Notes under the pieces: model-generated
Seen by the model: only the letters and a program-made list of their open reading frames with translations
What the model was told of the DNA's origin: nothing
The model's database searches: none
NCBI GenBank assembly: GCA_023653785.1
Contig: JAMKCH010011879.1
Location: forward strand, 1-64,000
Direction of reading: 5' to 3'
DNA from: Ophioderma brevispina
Taxonomy: Eukaryota; Echinodermata; Ophiuroidea; Amphilepidida; Ophiodermatidae
DNA length: 64,000 bases
In this document: positions 1 to 11,660 of the stretch, piece by piece
Layout of the letters: every line of letters begins with the position of its first letter
Position numbering within the stretch: position 1 is the stretch's first letter
Made by a program: the position numbers and the translations under genes

Positions 1-1978
1 TTAATGCATCTTTTTCAACCAAACGTTGATTAAAAATTATAATTACTACTACACATAAGAAATGCAAAGCAATTCGTATAAATAGCGCCCTCAACGTAGC
101 ACAAACTTTAAAGGCCTCAGTTCGTAAAAAAACGCAAAATAGCAATTTTCAAACAAACGTAACTAGAAAACGAAATTTGGCACAGATGTTAAGAAGACTA
201 AGCTCTAGAAAACCATATCTTCCGATTTGTGAATTTCCCCTTCGTTTTTAAGTTATTCAGTAAAAACTGCTTATTGGCTGGCTCCCAGTTGCCATGGCAA
301 CCAATTCAAAAATCCGAGAACATGGTTTCCTCCGGAATGTTCCAGCGAACATTCTCCCCAACCCCATTAATGTACGTCAAACGGTGTATGAGTTACGTTT
401 GTTCAAAAATTTAGCCGATCACAGGCCTAGCATGGCTACCATGGCAACAAAGGTGAAAATTAATACCGATTTGAAAGTTCAGGTCAATGCCTACATGATG
501 GTATACGATATGTATAGGTGACATTTTAAGAAATATCTGAAATCGCTCCTCGATATTTCCAGAAATAACGGGATAACCCTCCACTTAAATTTCCTTCCTT
601 TGAGAGAATGCTGTCAATTCCTCACTCTTATGGTAGTGACAATGCATCGATGAAGAGTAATCATAAAAAAAGTTCACTCTTTAAAGAGTAAAATTTAACT
701 CCATTTTGCTCCATTGAATACAGTGGTCGTAGACCTTCGGTGCCCCTAAACTGGTAACTAAGCATTTAGGACAGTAAAAACTCTTTTACTCCTATGAGCT
801 CCACCAATAATTTGTTTAGCCAGCTTTGACCCTTACATAACTGGAATTGACCCGTTTTATTGATTTTGCTGTTTTTAACCTGTAACTCCAAGTTGTAGAT
901 AGTATAAACTATACCTTTTCGGAATCCTTATGGTTGGACAAATAGCGTGGTATACTTTTCAAAAATGATTGGACCAATTATTAAAATTTTGACACCTGTG
1001 TAATCCTTGTCTTCCATAAGGCACCATTTGCAGCACTTAAGAATCACGATTCATGGGTCTCTGGCAAGCTGTCTACATATAATCACTCAAACCTTTTGTA
1101 CTCGAGATTGCTCCCGTGCAATATCATCTTACTAACATAATTAGACGATTGTCAGTACCTGTATATGAAAAGCTTATTTCCAAACCGTGTTAAGTCCACG
1201 GATTGCCCTTCTGAGAAAAACGCGATTTTTTGATATGGACATTATGACTTGATTAATTTGGTTGATATTGCATAATGGATTATGGTATGGCAATATGGAA
1301 CTAAAATAATGTGTTTGGTTAGAATTCTGAAACTTCATCATTTCCTTATTGCCTCTTTTGTTGTCAAAAATAGTCAACTTAACACACTTTGGCACAAAAC
1401 AGTTTGAAAGAGATTGACCCACTTTCTAGAAACACCCTTTGTAACCAATATGGCTCTAAGTTTAGTACCCCACTCTAAAGAGGTTGGCAAAAGACCTTAA
1501 AATAAAACAACAAATGAATCCGAAATCTCATTTCCTTTTCAATTATAACTTTTTGAATGTTTTGAATAAAATGGTAATTGTCCTCATATTTTGGGATTTC
1601 CCGAAGATTGACCATTCTTCAATCTCTGCTTACATTTCATAAATTCAGATGATCACCGTCTTTGTCGTGAATAAATGGATCGAAACAATAACAAGCCATT
1701 CGTAAATACCTCTTTCCTTCTTAAATTTCCTTCTTTTGAGAGTGAAGGCTGTCAATTCTTTGACCATTTTTTCAATCTCTTGCTTACCTTCATTAAATTT
1801 TTAGAATGATCACCGTCCCTTTTTTTTATTTTTATGTAAGAAAAGGGGGTAAAAAAAAACTTTAGCCTGCTTAAATAAAAAAATCTAATCAATTCTCCCA
1901 TTTTTTGGGGCAGTAATTCCCCGTAATTTGGGCCAAAAATCTCATAAGTTTTCAGAATTTCCTTTATTCTGTCCCGGG
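1..1978. other. Intergenic, no gene recognised
   Basis: AT-rich sequence. The open frames are short, have no recognisable motif and no convincing splice context. The only structure seen is a short internal duplication at about 1,605-1,690 and 1,735-1,826. Confidence 0.6.
1605..1826. repeat. Short imperfect direct duplication
   Basis: The string running from 'gaccattcttcaatctc' to 'gatcaccgtc' (about 1,610-1,663) recurs at about 1,761-1,818 with small indels. The preceding 'gctgtcaattc' motif is also shared with about 610-622. It may be a locally duplicated repeat fragment. Confidence 0.5.
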
Positions 1979-3049
1979 CTGCCCAATAAAACTATACAAT
2001 CAAACGAAAAATTATAAAATATAAACTGTGCATTTTTTTTGCCAGATATTTTGACTCCATTTGTTAGACAAGATCCTAAGCTAAATCCTCGCTTTTATTT
2101 CCGCCAATTTGATTGACCCTAAGCGAAGCTATTGTCAGTGTGAACACAAAGGATAAAATCCCACTTGGGCCAGTTTTTACCGAAGGTTCAAGAAACTAAA
2201 TGTTTAAGGCCAATGTAGTCATCATGTGGGATTAAAACCTTGTCTAACAAAAGACTGTGTTCAGATCAAGTGGAATGTATTACATGCATTTGAATCTAAT
2301 CAATAGTAGTATTTTCAATGAAAGCCCAAGAAATTATTATGTGTGGGTGCAATGAGGGACTCACTCTCGGGGGACATTAATCATGAATAATTCTTGGAAA
2401 TTGGGGAATTTGAACTGCTGAACCTAATTCACCAAGTCTGTTGAGGGACAATGTTGTGGTCAACACTATAATGTGGAGGGACAATTTCCTTCCCCTATTC
2501 CCCACTGCCTACAAGATACCAGGGAGGACTTTGATGAAGAAAGCAGTGTTCAACAAAGAGCAATAAAAGGAAAGGATGGTTGTGTTTAAAGGTCTCAGAT
2601 TACTTTCAACAAGGGTGTTTTTATGGTTCTACCTTCTGCTGAACCATGGAGTAAAGCTGAGACAACAAGACTGTTTGGAATTGAATTTCCTAATGCAACA
2701 TGTTTTTATTAGCAATTGCGACATCATAAAGTTTTAAATTATGTTATATCACAAGAAGCAGCACTTTATACCTACTTTTTATTTTAATTTTCAATGAAGA
2801 ATGTCTTGAAAGTGATTTTCAATGGCAACTTTGTTGATATCAGGAGAGCTGAAACTGGCCCAACAGGTTTTTCAAGTGTCTCAGATAATTAGCCATAACT
2901 CCTGAACCAGACCCCCAAATTACACCAACTAAAAATCTTATGAAAGCTGGAACACTCCTAAAAACGAATCAGTAAAACTCCAGTTGAGATCAACTAAAAT
3001 TTTTGGCCAAAAAAATTAATCTTTGATTGTATAGTTTTTTTTGGGACAG
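1979..3049. mobile_element. 1.07-kb element with terminal inverted repeats, non-coding
   Basis: The left end CTGCCCAATAAAACTATACA (from 1,979) is matched, inverted, by the right end around 3,021-3,049, where the top strand reads TTGATTGTATAG then a T-run and GGGACAG. The shared core ACTATACAATCAAA is exact. A second, subterminal inverted pair (TGGGCCAGTTT) lies near 2,166 and 2,855. There is no transposase open frame, so this looks like a non-autonomous DNA transposon. The exact ends and target duplication are not clear. Confidence 0.5.
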
Positions 3050-3496
3050 TCTGTAGATTGTCAAGAGAGATGTTAGCCACGACTACCAATTTCTAATGCA
3101 ATATATTTACAGTTTGCCGGTTTAGTCAGAAGGAATTATGGCCGCAGGGCTGACGTTTTCTATTAATAGAATATACTTTATTAGGACCTTAACCAATAAT
3201 TTCTGGAGGGTGTGCAAAATTTCGTCCAGCGGCATTTTCTAGAAATCCAATATGGCCGCCACCAATCTCAAATTCATTAAAATGGCCATACCGTTGTGCT
3301 TTGTATCCAGGTTTTCACGCACGAGGGATCTACTGAATGATACTTGATTTGATTTGATTATAATAATTATCACCATCAAATCCAATATGGCCGTCCAGAA
3401 ATCCAATATGGCCCGAAATCGTTAAATTGACCATAAATCATCAAGTGTTTGTGATAAAACACTGGCTGGTGTAGTGCCTTATCCACTCGTCTTTCA

Positions 3497-3497
<1 letters not shown>
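3050..3497. other. Intergenic; short 'tccaatatggcc' repeats
   Basis: The motif AATCCAATATGGCC occurs at about 3,246, 3,379 and 3,402 within otherwise unremarkable AT-rich sequence. No gene is supported. Confidence 0.5.
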
Positions 3498-3555
<58 letters not shown>

Positions 3556-3564
3556 GGGGGGGGG
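3498..3564 (+). repeat. A50-G17 double homopolymer
   Basis: Fifty consecutive A residues (3,498-3,547) run straight into seventeen G residues (3,548-3,564). Open frames through this tract (poly-Lys/Gly or poly-Phe/Pro) are meaningless. It may mark a weak assembly join. Confidence 0.9.
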
Positions 3565-3810
3565 CAAGGCTCAAGAGATTTCCCGATTTCTGTACCAGCT
3601 TTGGGGATTATCAATGTGCGAGCGTCTTGCCGCGAAGGCCTACACGCGGTTGGATCTAGTCTAGTGGCCCGCCTTAGGGCCCCTGGCGGCGTCCAGGGGC
3701 GGAGCTCATGGGTTTTGCAATCTTAGAAGGTAAAAGGTAATGTTTCAGAGCACAAATTTCAAGGCTCAAGAGGTTTCCCGATTCCAGTACCAGGTTGGGG
3801 TCCATGGGCG
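3565..3810. repeat. Direct repeat of about 40 bp
   Basis: 'caaggctcaagagatttccc' at 3,565 recurs as 'caaggctcaagaggtttccc' at about 3,761. The following bases (gatt, a pyrimidine-rich step, 'gtaccag') also match. The G-rich spacer holds no supported gene. Confidence 0.6.
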
Positions 3811-4111
3811 GGTGGGGTCCATGCAATACTTTTGTCCAGTGTATGTTCAGTTGCTTCCCATCACTTGCCCATTTCAAAAACAATATTGAAAATACAAAAT
3901 TACAAGTTTTTATTTTCTCCTGCGGAGGGTAAGATTACGGATTACTAAAAACGAAGTAGTAATACATTATTATAATTTTCCCCAAACCAAAGGAATCTGT
4001 CATTTCCATATATAGACATATACACAGATTTTTGATGAATAGAGTTTACTGCAAATGCCCAAGGCTATGCCACTGTCTTTCATTTCTTAACCACGAGAAT
4101 GGTAAGCCAGC

Positions 4112-5900
4112 TTAAGCTTGGTTATTGGTTAAAGCTCTGGAACTCGTAAAAACATAGAATTTCATTGTAATGGGAATTTTGCACGTACAGGTAGACAATA
4201 ATTGTATACCTCTTTTCCCGTATAGAGTGCTATGCAGCATAAATTTAACAAAAGTAAAATTTTACTTCCGCCTAATTCGGAATACCTTTCTCGTCATGTT
4301 TTTTAAGGATAGGAGTTATGTCTTTGTTCTTTGAGCATTGTATCGGTACAATTGTCTAAGGCATTCAGAACTTTAACGGAAGCCCGGTCCGAGCAAGGCA
4401 CAGAAGTTGTGTTTTACTCTACAATGCATACGTTCGCGATTTAACGATCTTTTCGTGCTACAGCGCTGGGGATCACTTACTTCCTTCACTGAAATTTTAA
4501 AAATATTATGTAAACCAGGAAAAGCTGTATCCCCAAACGAAAAGAGTGCATATTATTTAGAAAAATGAATAAAATGTCAACTCAATTTACTTCCAGAATG
4601 TCAGCGACCAATATGTACACGTAAACTCAAGCGAACAATAGAGCTAATGATATTCAACAATCAACCTAAAAACACAGATCTTTTCTCATTGGGGTATGCA
4701 GGTTCATTGTTACTGCCCACACTGTTGAAAAGATTTCAAGCTATCTCAGGTGTTATGACTTACCCTATTGAGCTCTAGTATCTGTTCATAACTTAAAGGG
4801 CAACATACTCACCTCTCTCATGATTTTTAAAACTGTAGGTCGCTGAATACCATTGGCTTTCTTGGTAAATTGAATAGAAATAGGGTATTAAAGACAATAA
4901 CTTGTGGATTTAGGTTATGCACAAATTAGGTCAGCCCTTGACATGGGCTTTTCTTTCATAAATTTTGTTCCTTTACATTTTCTTTTCTAAAAATTATTAA
5001 TCATATGGTCAAGTTAATGAAACACACAGTAGAATCTCAAGATTTCTTTTATCGCGAACGAGGAAAGAACTCACGCCAATGCAGCAAAGACATAACATTC
5101 CAAATCTGTTCAACTGCGTGCACAATAACAATGGACCAGATGTAAAAGAATGTAAAGTGTGTTTCGGGCCGATTATTGAGTATCATTAGCCCCGTTGTTC
5201 GCTTGAGCATGTTGAGGCTATGTATATCCATTGGTCACTGATATTCTAGAAATAAATTGAGTTGACATTTTATTCATTTTTCTAAATAATGTGCAACCCT
5301 TTCATGTGGGGACAAAGCTTTTCCTGGTTAAAATATTATTGTTTTAATTTTAGTGAAGGAAATAAGTAATCCCCAGGTCTGGAGCACGAATATTTAATTA
5401 AAAGGCCAACATTGTATCATGTACCATAGCCTAAGAGAAGGTAGAACATTATCGCACGAGTGCACCAAATCGGGTAACTGACGAGTTACTGGTCTAGTAA
5501 TTTGAGATGTATCTCGCGATTCGGCGTGTACCAAATCGAGGTAACTTTACTAGACTAGTTATTTACCCGACATCCTATTGTTTCTTACTCTACAGTGGTT
5601 AGGTACAAAGATATATAATTATTTGTTGATTAAATGGTGCATTGACATTCAGAAATTATCACAATCAAGTACAATTTGCTGCGTTTATCATTGCCGTCTA
5701 CATCATATATTTATTATTTACAAAATCATAATGAGCATTTGGTGATGAATGGTATCTTACTTGGTACATAACATTAACAACAAAGACCTATGTAAAGCAC
5801 ATCCATCCAACAAAATAAAGACTTAAAAGCAAAATGTAGATCTCGAAATATAGCTTTATAATACTCCGTCGTTGCTAAAAACACAAAAAGAAAAGAAAGA
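4112..5900. repeat. Repeat unit A, copy 1
   Basis: This about 1.8-kb stretch recurs at 6,893-8,720 in the same orientation, beginning with 'ggttaaagctctggaactcg' and ending near 'gaaagatgacacgcg'. The copies differ mainly by one- or two-base insertions and deletions, which is typical of uncorrected long reads. No coding capacity is conserved between copies. Confidence 0.85.
4455..5395. repeat. Foldback (about 1-kb inverted repeat) in unit A copy 1
   Basis: The sequence from about 4,455 to 4,760 (with 'cacttacttccttcac', 'atgaataaaatgtcaactca', 'caagcgaacaatagagctaa') is mirrored inverted at about 5,080-5,395 (with 'tgagttgacattttattcat' and 'gtgaaggaaataag'). The arms are about 300 bp and the loop about 320 bp. 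No transposase is seen. It could be a foldback transposon or a hairpin-forming repeat. Confidence 0.65.
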
Positions 5901-5939
5901 TGACACGCGACACTAACCCAAAAGAACATATTTTGAATC

Positions 5940-6890
5940 ACCTAGTTCTATTCTATCGTCAGGATTCACGCAACGACGCTACTAGTGCTACCACCCAATT
6001 CTTCTCGGCGAGATCCTAAATTATCTTTCTTAATTAATATATTGACTCATGCCCCGCCCAAAAGTTAATTTAAATATTATATTAAATCGTTGGTATATGT
6101 TTCTTTATCTATTAAAAAAGTAAAACGAGAAGAATTGCATTACGAAAGACTCGTTGACATGCGTGCACGTGTGCTGGTGTTTTCATTATCACGGAATCAA
6201 CTTATGAGGTACCTATGACGTCATAAGTTGAGGCTGTTTGAAGATATTGGATATTGGTGGAAAATTGATATTTCGAAATTTAACTGACTCAAATACATTA
6301 TTATAGCACTAAAACGCTCTGAATATATAACACCAGTAAGTTTCCATCAAATATAGCCAAAAACCGCGTGAAAATTGAATATTCCTAACTTTTTTTTTCC
6401 TTTTTTTTTTTTTGGTGAAAAATGAATTTTCCCCTATACTACACTGTGTACTATTATATGTGGAAATTGACAGATTTACTGACATGGGAACTTTATGACG
6501 TAATTCTGACGTAAATCTAGTCATGTTAGTACTCCTTTTGGTATCAATGGAAAAGGGTGACCGTACCTATCCGTTGGTACCCAAAGTGTCTGTGATATTT
6601 CTCTGTCGTACTAGCCATGTTGGTACTTCTCTCCCGAAAGTATTAGAACGTATTAGAATTTATGATGAAACGTTAGTTTCCCTTTGATATAGGTAAACGC
6701 CATATGAACTATTGATTTTATGCACACCAATTTAAATTGATATTTATGCAGACAATTCTGTTCACAGTTTTAACAAAGAAGATAGAAACGGCGAGCTTCT
6801 CTTATTTCCCTTTATTCTCCCGGAAATATTGCACCACAAGGAAGTACATGCCTTTCCATATTTTAATTCTGGTACACTAAAATGATCAGT
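5940..6890. repeat. Repeat unit B, copy 1
   Basis: About 0.95 kb beginning 'cgtcaggattcacg'. It recurs at 9,738-9,786 plus 10,773-11,660, and the later copy is split by an inserted element. It includes the CRE-motif repeat described under 6,290-6,600. The copies differ mainly by indels. Confidence 0.8.
6290..6600 (+). repeat. CRE-motif interspersed repeat, copy 1
   Basis: The core contains 'tatagcactaaaacgctctg', 'aaaaccgcgtgaaaattgaa', 'gacatgggaactttatgacg' and 'gtatcaatggaaaagg'. Other copies lie at 11,070-11,380, 13,565-13,830, 13,965-14,165, 17,248-17,560 (minus), 33,060-33,360 (minus) and 40,770-41,085. TGACGT / TGACGTCA motifs recur in the copies. The function is unknown. Confidence 0.75.
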
Positions 6891-6892
6891 GT

Positions 6893-8720
6893 GCTTAGTA
6901 ATTGGTTAAAGCTCTGGAACTCGTAAACACATAGAATTTCATTTTAATGGGAATTTTGCACCGTACAGAGGACATTAATTGTCTACCTCTTTTCCCGTTA
7001 GAGTGCTATGCAGCATAAATTTAACCAAAAGTAAAATTTACTTCCGCCTAAATTCGGAATACATTCTAGTTCATGTTTTTTAAGGGATAGGGTTATGTCT
7101 TTGTTCTTTGAGCATTGTATCGGTACCGTGTTATAAGGCCTGCAGAACTTAACGGAAGCCCGGTCGAGCAAGGCACAGAAGTTGGTTTTTACTATACAAT
7201 GCGATAGGCCATGCATACGTTTCGCGATTTAATCTTTTCGTGCTCGCGCTGGGGGATCACTTACTTCCTTCACTGAAATTTTAAAAATATTATGCAAAAC
7301 CAGGAAAAAGCTGTGATCCCCCACGAAAAGAGTGCATATTATTAGGAAAAAAAATGAATAAAATGTCAACTCAATTTACTTCCAGAAGTCAGGACCAATA
7401 TTGGTACACGTAAAATCAGCGAAACAATAGAGCTAATGATATTAAACAATCAAACCTAAAACATTCGATCTTTTCTCATCGGGATGCAGGTTCATGTTAC
7501 TGCCCACACTGTTGAAAGATTTAAAGCTATCTCAGCTGTTATGACTTCACGTATTGAGCTCTAGTATTGTTCATAACTTAAAGGGAAAATACTCACCTAT
7601 CTCATGATTTGTAAAAAAATGTAGGTCGCGGAACCATTGGCTTTCTTGGTAAATTGAATAGAAATAGGTATTAAAGGCAATAACTTGTGGATTTAGGTAT
7701 GCACAAATTAGGGCAGCCCTTGCCATGGGCTTTTTTTCATAAATTTTGCCCTTTAATTTTCTTTTCTAAAAAATTATTAATCATATGGTCAAGTTAATGA
7801 AACACACAGTAGAATCTCAAGATTTTCTTTCTTTTATCGAGAACGAGGAAAGAACTCACGCCAATGCAGCAAAGGCATCAACATTCCATAATCTGTTCAA
7901 CTGCGTGCACAATACCAATGGACCGATGTAAAAGAATGTAAAGTGTGTTCGGGCCGATATTGAGTATCATAGCACCGTTGTTCGCTTGAGCATTGTGAGG
8001 CTTATGTATATCATGGTCATGTATATTCTAGAAATAAATTGAGTTGACATTGTATCATTTTTCTAAAAAGGTGCCACCCTTCCATGTGGGGACCACGCTT
8101 TTCCTGGTTTTAAAATAAATTGTTTTCATTTTAGTGAAGGAATAAATCCCAGGTCTGGAGCAGAAATTTAATTAAAAGGCCAACCATTGTAGCATGTACA
8201 AAGCCTAGAGAAGGTAGTAGAAACATTATCGCACGAGTGCACCCAAATCGGGGGAAGGTAACTGACGAGTTATGGTCTAGTAATTGAGATGTATCTCGCG
8301 ATTCGGCGTGTACCAATCGAGGTGGGTAAGGTAACTTTAATCGGATAGTTATTTACCCGAATCCTATGTTTCTTACTCTACAGTGGTTAGGGTACAAAGA
8401 TATATAATATTGTTTGATTCAATTGGTGCTTGCATTGACATTCAGAAATTATCACAATCAAAGTACAATTTGCGGCGTGATAATTGCCGTCTACATCGTA
8501 TATTTATTATTTACAAAAATCAAATGGGCATTGGTGATGAATGGTATCTTCTTGGTACATAACATTAACAACAAAGACCTATGTAAAGCAATCCATCCAA
8601 CAAAATAAAGACTTAAATTAAAAGCCAAATGTAGGGATCTCGAAATAGAGCTTTATAATACTCAGTTCGTTGCTAAAAACACCAAAGAAAGAAAGATGAC
8701 ACGCGGGACACTAACCAAAG
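6893..8720. repeat. Repeat unit A, copy 2
   Basis: Second copy of the 4,112-5,900 unit in direct orientation. It carries its own foldback (arms about 7,240-7,520 and 7,860-8,165). The short open frames inside are not conserved in copy 1. Confidence 0.85.
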
Positions 8721-8750
8721 ACATGTGTTGAATAACTGTTCTTTCTTGTC

Positions 8751-9735
8751 AGTCAGTCCCCAGCTATGCAGAAATCGGTTTCTCTGGGGTTGCAATTATT
8801 GCATGACTGGTCACTGGTGCTATTCCAAGCATAGCATATTTGAATATTTCATACATTTTGAACAAAGTTTAAAAATCAAAAAAGTACGATAACTAGTTCC
8901 TTCTAAAACCCACAAAGTATCTTCAGGTTCTTTGAACTTTTAATTACATTTAGATTATTTTGTTGTTAACTCTAACAGCCTAAACACTATTTCAGAAGTT
9001 TTAAATAACACGTTTAACAAACACGTTGAAAAATATATCTTTACTTGTTTATATTTAACTGTGCCCAACCTGATACCAAAAAAATTATATATTACTATGG
9101 ACTGGTACATAAATAGGCACAGCCTTCATCTTTTTTCACAAAAACAATTCATAAATTTTGGTGATAGGTTTATTAAAAACAAGGGTGGGGTAGCAACTAG
9201 TCTCGTGAAAAATTAAAATCGCATTGTAAATTAACTGGCTGTACTTGTGTTACTGTTTTTCTATTGACTAACACAAAGCAGGCCAGGTGAACCAAGTCTA
9301 ATCAAACATGCCAAGACTTCACCTGTTTCACACGCGCGGCAAATGTGTGACCTGACCGCAGGCGAGTCAATTGAACACTGTGCAAATGTATCTGAAGAGA
9401 CGTTAGTGTAATCGAAATTTTCGAATGTTTTACAGTTTTGGGTAAAACAATTTGGAATGGAATTGCATGTATTTCCCCTAATGAAGGTAGCACAACGAAA
9501 GCTTGTGTTTTTCTGGGGAAAATAGATGAGGTTGTTAGTTTATCATTCAAAATCAAATTAAATATTAACCAAATCATAATAATTACTTATAATACTTCAA
9601 TTACCATGTTGAGTCTGGCGATCGTTAAAGTGGTTCGGTCATGTGTACCGATTGACTAAACTCTCGCAATGAACGGGATTATGAAAACAGACTCGGGCGA
9701 ATGACTTCATTATCGAGCTTACCTAGCGACTGACT
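8751..9735. mobile_element. Probable about 1-kb insertion separating units A and B
   Basis: In the first array, unit A is followed by unit B after about 40 bp. Here about 1 kb is interposed. The ends form an imperfect inverted pair: TCAGTCAGTCCCCAG near 8,749 and CTAGCGACTGACTGCG near 9,723. A target duplication cannot be resolved because the surroundings are indel-noisy. The overlapping short open frames on both strands at 9,302-9,659 have no recognisable motif. Confidence 0.45.
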
Positions 9736-9786
9736 GCGTCAGGATTCACGAACGAACGGGTTACTAGTGCTACAAGCCAATTCTTC

Positions 9787-10772
9787 GGCGTTTGTAAAAC
9801 ACGGAATCGCCTAATCGCTTCTTCGCTTAATTATCCCTACCCTCCATTAATGAATTGGCTTCACTGGCGCGAAAACCGGACTCCCTAGGTAAGCAAAAAT
9901 AATCCTCCGATACACGCAGTCACTGTGTGGTGCTGAATATGAGGACTGCAACAGATTTACACACATTGAAGGAATTGTGTATTTTCTTATTGATGAAAGG
10001 ATGTAGTAATTCTACTAATAAAACAAAAGATATCAAAGATAGGCAGTGAGCTCAGACACATTTAATGAGACCGAGAATCTGGTTAGTCTTATGACTGAGT
10101 CTTCACCAATTTCCACTTAGTTGCAAAATTGTTGGCCACCCGTGAACCGGGTTTTCATTGGACCACTAACTCCATGCGGATAAGTTAACGGAATAAAGTC
10201 GGAATCAAGCCCGGAAGCCTATTGGAATGGATGTTGGTTAACTGTCGAAACTCTGAAAATCACGGTGGGGGGAAACAAGACATGCCAATTAGATTGTACT
10301 GCATGTTGTTAGGCTAATTTTGCCTTGCCTTTTGAAGTTCAACCAGGCACGGTATGAACACTCTTGCCCCAAATTGACTGCCAATTACCCGCGGTGATAG
10401 GCTCACACGCCCATCATCCCGCCATTCATAAAAACTTTTCTGTTGCTAGAGACGATCAAGCTTAATAAATGAGATTGAATCCGTGCAGTCTGGGACCGAG
10501 ACTAAGGATTGAGATTTCTGCACCACAGAATGAAAGTTAGGAAGAATTTCGTTTGTTTGCACAAATAGTCATGACACTTTTGCTCTGCGTAAGTTCACAA
10601 AATTCACAGAATTTTGGGACAAACACACCAAAATTTGAATTTCAAAGGATATTTGTTTTTAGTTAATTGTTGGTTCTACAAGATAAACTAAATATCTGGA
10701 TAAACATAACACAGGGAAAAAAATTAAGCGAAAAAGAGTAGGCGATTAGGCGATTCCGGTTTTCCCAACGCC
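9787..10772. mobile_element. 986-bp inverted-repeat element with about 10-bp target duplication
   Basis: It starts GGCGTTTGTAAAACACGGAA and ends with the inverted equivalent (...GGCGATTCCGG then TTTTCCCAACGCC). The core GGAATCGCCTAATCGC is identical at both ends and TTCGCTTAATT lies just inside, giving termini of about 45 bp. GCCAATTCTTC precedes it and GCCAATGTCTTC follows. The paralogous copy at about 5,993-6,010 has the uninterrupted site CCAATTCTTCTCGGCGAG. A duplication of about 9-11 bp suggests a Mutator-like mechanism, but no transposase is present, so the class is inferred. Confidence 0.7.
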
Positions 10773-11069
10773 GCCAATGTCTTCTCGCGAGATCCTAAGT
10801 GATCTTCTTAATTAATATATTTAAAAAACTAAAAAATCTTAAAAATTAATTAAATAATATTAAACGTTGGTATATTTCTGTATCTATTGAAAAAGTAAAA
10901 CGAGAAGAAGTGCATTACGAACGACTCGTTGACATGAGTGCACGTGTGCTGGTGTTTTCATATGACGGAATCAACTTATAGGTACTATGACGTCATAAGC
11001 GAGGCTGTTTGAAGATATTGGATATGTGGCTGGTGGAAAATTGATTATTTCGAAAATTTTTATGACCAA

Positions 11070-11380
11070 AATACATATTATAGCACTAAAACGCTCTGAG
11101 AATATAAACACAGTAAGTCCCATTCAAATTGCCAAAAACCGCGTGAAAATTGAATATTCCAACTTTTCTCTTTTTTTTTGGTGTGAAAAATGAATTTTCC
11201 CCTATATACCCTGGTTTATTATATGTGGAAATACAGTTTTGCCGACATGGGAACTTTATGACGTAATCGACGTAAATCTAGTTCATGTTTGTACTTTTTT
11301 TGGGAGCAATGGAAAGGGGGACCGTACTATACGTGGTACCCAAAGTGTCTGTGATATTTCTCGGTTTCGTACTAGCCATG
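11070..11380 (+). repeat. CRE-motif interspersed repeat, copy 2
   Basis: Part of unit B copy 2. It contains 'tatagcactaaaacgctctg', 'accgcgtgaaaattgaatat', 'gacatgggaactttatgacg' and the GGTACC step near 11,334. Confidence 0.75.
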
Positions 11381-11660
11381 TTGGTACTTACTCTCCCGAA
11401 GTATTAGAAGTATGTAGAATTTATGATGATGTGAAACGTTAGTTCCTTTGATATAGGTAACAGCCATTTGAACTATTGATTATGCACACCAATTTGAATT
11501 GATATTTATGCAGACAATCTGTTCACAGTTTAACAAGAAGAAGATAGAAACGTGAGCCTCTCTTATTTCCCTTATCTTCCCGAATATTGCACCACAAGGA
11601 AAGACATGCCATTTCCATATTTTAATCTGGGACACGTAAAAAGAGCGTGTGCTTAGTAAT

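Larger units (their letters stand above)
9738..11660. repeat. Repeat unit B, copy 2 (interrupted)
   Basis: It matches 5,940-6,890 in two blocks, 9,738-9,786 and 10,773-11,660. The blocks are separated by the 986-bp element at 9,787-10,772. Confidence 0.75.

Noticed and set aside
3376..3659. Poly-Phe/Pro and poly-Lys/Gly open frames
   Set aside because: They are translations of the A50-G17 homopolymer.
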